NCBI GenBank assembly: GCA_030614645.1
Contig: JAUWTR010000053.1
Location: forward strand, 1-8,006
Reading direction: 5' to 3'
Length of the DNA stretch: 8,006 nucleotides
Source: Candidatus Aminicenantota bacterium
Lineage (GTDB): Bacteria; Acidobacteriota; Aminicenantia; Aminicenantales; Aminicenantaceae
How positions within the stretch are numbered: the stretch's first letter is position 1; every line of letters begins with the position of its first letter. A program made the translations under genes and the position numbers. Under the pieces are notes generated by a model. That model made no database searches and was not told the DNA's origin. It saw only the letters and a program-made list of their open reading frames with translations. Below, in pieces: positions 7,496 through 8,006 of the stretch.

Positions 7496-7687
7496 ATGGG
7501 CAAAGCAAAAGTCAAATTAGATAAAAACCTTTTGGAAAAGGTAAAAAAATATGCAGAAATCTCAGGCTACACTTCTGCGGAAGAATTCATATCCCATTGC
7601 CTGGAAAAAGAGATCACCCAGTTAGATGGAGCTGATTCTGAAGAAGAAGTAAAGAAAAAATTAAAGGGCCTGGGATATATCTCATAA
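7496..7687 (+). CDS. Small ribbon-helix-helix-like protein with LKGLGYIS tail
   Basis: This is a 63-aa protein. Residues 3-9 form a short strand with alternating lysines (K3, K5, K7), followed by helix 1 (about 10-23, NLLEKVKKYAEISG) and helix 2 (about 26-40, SAEEFISHCLEKEI). That is the layout of CopG/MetJ-type ribbon-helix-helix proteins, which dimerise and bind DNA through the strand. An acidic linker (DGADSEEEV) leads to a C-terminal KKLKGLGYIS. I recall a similar L(K/R)xLGYI tail at the ends of many bacterial sulfatases, AlkP phosphohydrolases and TPR proteins. The gene lies 16 nt after the Tat enzyme gene, with a strong ribosome site. It could be the operon's autoregulator or an adaptor/partner for the enzymes; both ideas are inference. 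The coding call is firm because spacing, ribosome site and composition all fit. Confidence 0.8.
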   Translation: MGKAKVKLDKNLLEKVKKYAEISGYTSAEEFISHCLEKEITQLDGADSEEEVKKKLKGLGYIS

Positions 7688-7699
7688 ACACAACTAAAA

Positions 7700-8006
7700 A
7701 TGTGGACCTTCAATTCAATCATAAATAAAATATTCGACATTCTTTTCCTGCCTTTTCAGAGTATGAACCCCTGGATTGGAATGATCTTTATATCGCTCTT
7801 GACCGGTTTTTTAATGCTTCTGGTATTCCGATATACATCAAACCAGGAGGGCATAAAAAGGACAAAAAACAAAATTAAAGCCCATCTCCTGGAAATGCGT
7901 TTGTTCCCGGACAACATGCGTGTTTCCTTAAAAGCCCAGGGAAATATCTTCCTGGCAAACATGAAATATATAAGTCACTCAGCTAAACCACTTTTGTTTA
8001 TGATAA
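7700..8006 (+). CDS. Conserved-type inner-membrane protein, N-terminal part (3' end outside window)
   Basis: The frame opens at ATG 7700 and stays open for 102 codons to the window edge. It starts with an amphipathic stretch (about 3-20, FNSIINKIFDILFLPF), followed by one membrane helix (about 25-43). A basic, helical cytosolic segment (about 44-80, RYTSNQEGIKRTKNKIKAHL then EMRLFPDNMRVSLKAQG) comes next, and a further hydrophobic segment begins near 95 (SAKPLLFMI). I recall similar unnamed membrane proteins beside COG3379 phosphohydrolases but cannot name a family. The plan of one helix, basic cytosolic helices and more helices loosely recalls Oxa1/EMC3/DUF106 proteins; this is topology only. 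It begins 12 nt after the small gene's stop, in the same frame, with no clear ribosome site, so it probably depends on translational coupling. Confidence 0.8.
   Translation, partial: MWTFNSIINKIFDILFLPFQSMNPWIGMIFISLLTGFLMLLVFRYTSNQEGIKRTKNKIKAHLLEMRLFPDNMRVSLKAQGNIFLANMKYISHSAKPLLFMI

Overview
The window looks like a piece of an AT-rich bacterial chromosome (roughly 37-39 % G+C by eye) from a diderm, probably an uncultured-type lineage. The pointers are a HEAT-repeat/HD-GYP gene pair, a Tat-exported phosphohydrolase and several AlkP-superfamily phosphodiesterases of the COG3379 type. Such sets are known to me from Desulfobacterota, Acidobacteriota, Aminicenantota and Omnitrophota-like genomes. 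The phylum cannot be fixed from this sequence alone. All genes are on the + strand and tightly packed; there is no rRNA, tRNA, CRISPR array or insertion sequence.

Region 1 (about 1-1958) is a signalling pair: the 3' end of a HEAT-repeat protein, then a soluble HD-GYP protein (probable cyclic-di-GMP phosphodiesterase) starting 4 nt after it. The 87-bp gap that follows (1959-2045) is the only real intergenic space. It holds a perfect sigma-70-type promoter (TTGACA, 16 bp, TATAAT) and three TTTGA half-sites that could be an operator.

Region 2 (2046-8006) appears to be one operon read from that promoter. It contains three successive AlkP-superfamily phosphohydrolases: a 431-aa soluble protein, a 717-aa membrane-anchored protein and a 661-aa protein with a Tat signal. 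Then come a 63-aa ribbon-helix-helix-like protein and the start of a conserved-looking membrane protein that runs off the window. All three enzymes keep the metal-ligand and nucleophile pattern of nucleotide pyrophosphatase/phosphodiesterase-type enzymes. The second and third are full-length paralogues sharing a large extra beta-rich domain that the first lacks.

The striking point is the predicted placement of the enzymes: cytoplasm, membrane-anchored with the catalytic domain probably facing the cytoplasm, and periplasm via Tat. With the small DNA-binding-like protein and the downstream membrane protein, this suggests a dedicated envelope-linked phosphate- or phospholipid-processing system. 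Its substrate cannot be read from the sequence. The small protein ends in an LKGLGYIS tail that I recall as a C-terminal tail of many bacterial sulfatase/AlkP enzymes; here it sits on a separate polypeptide.
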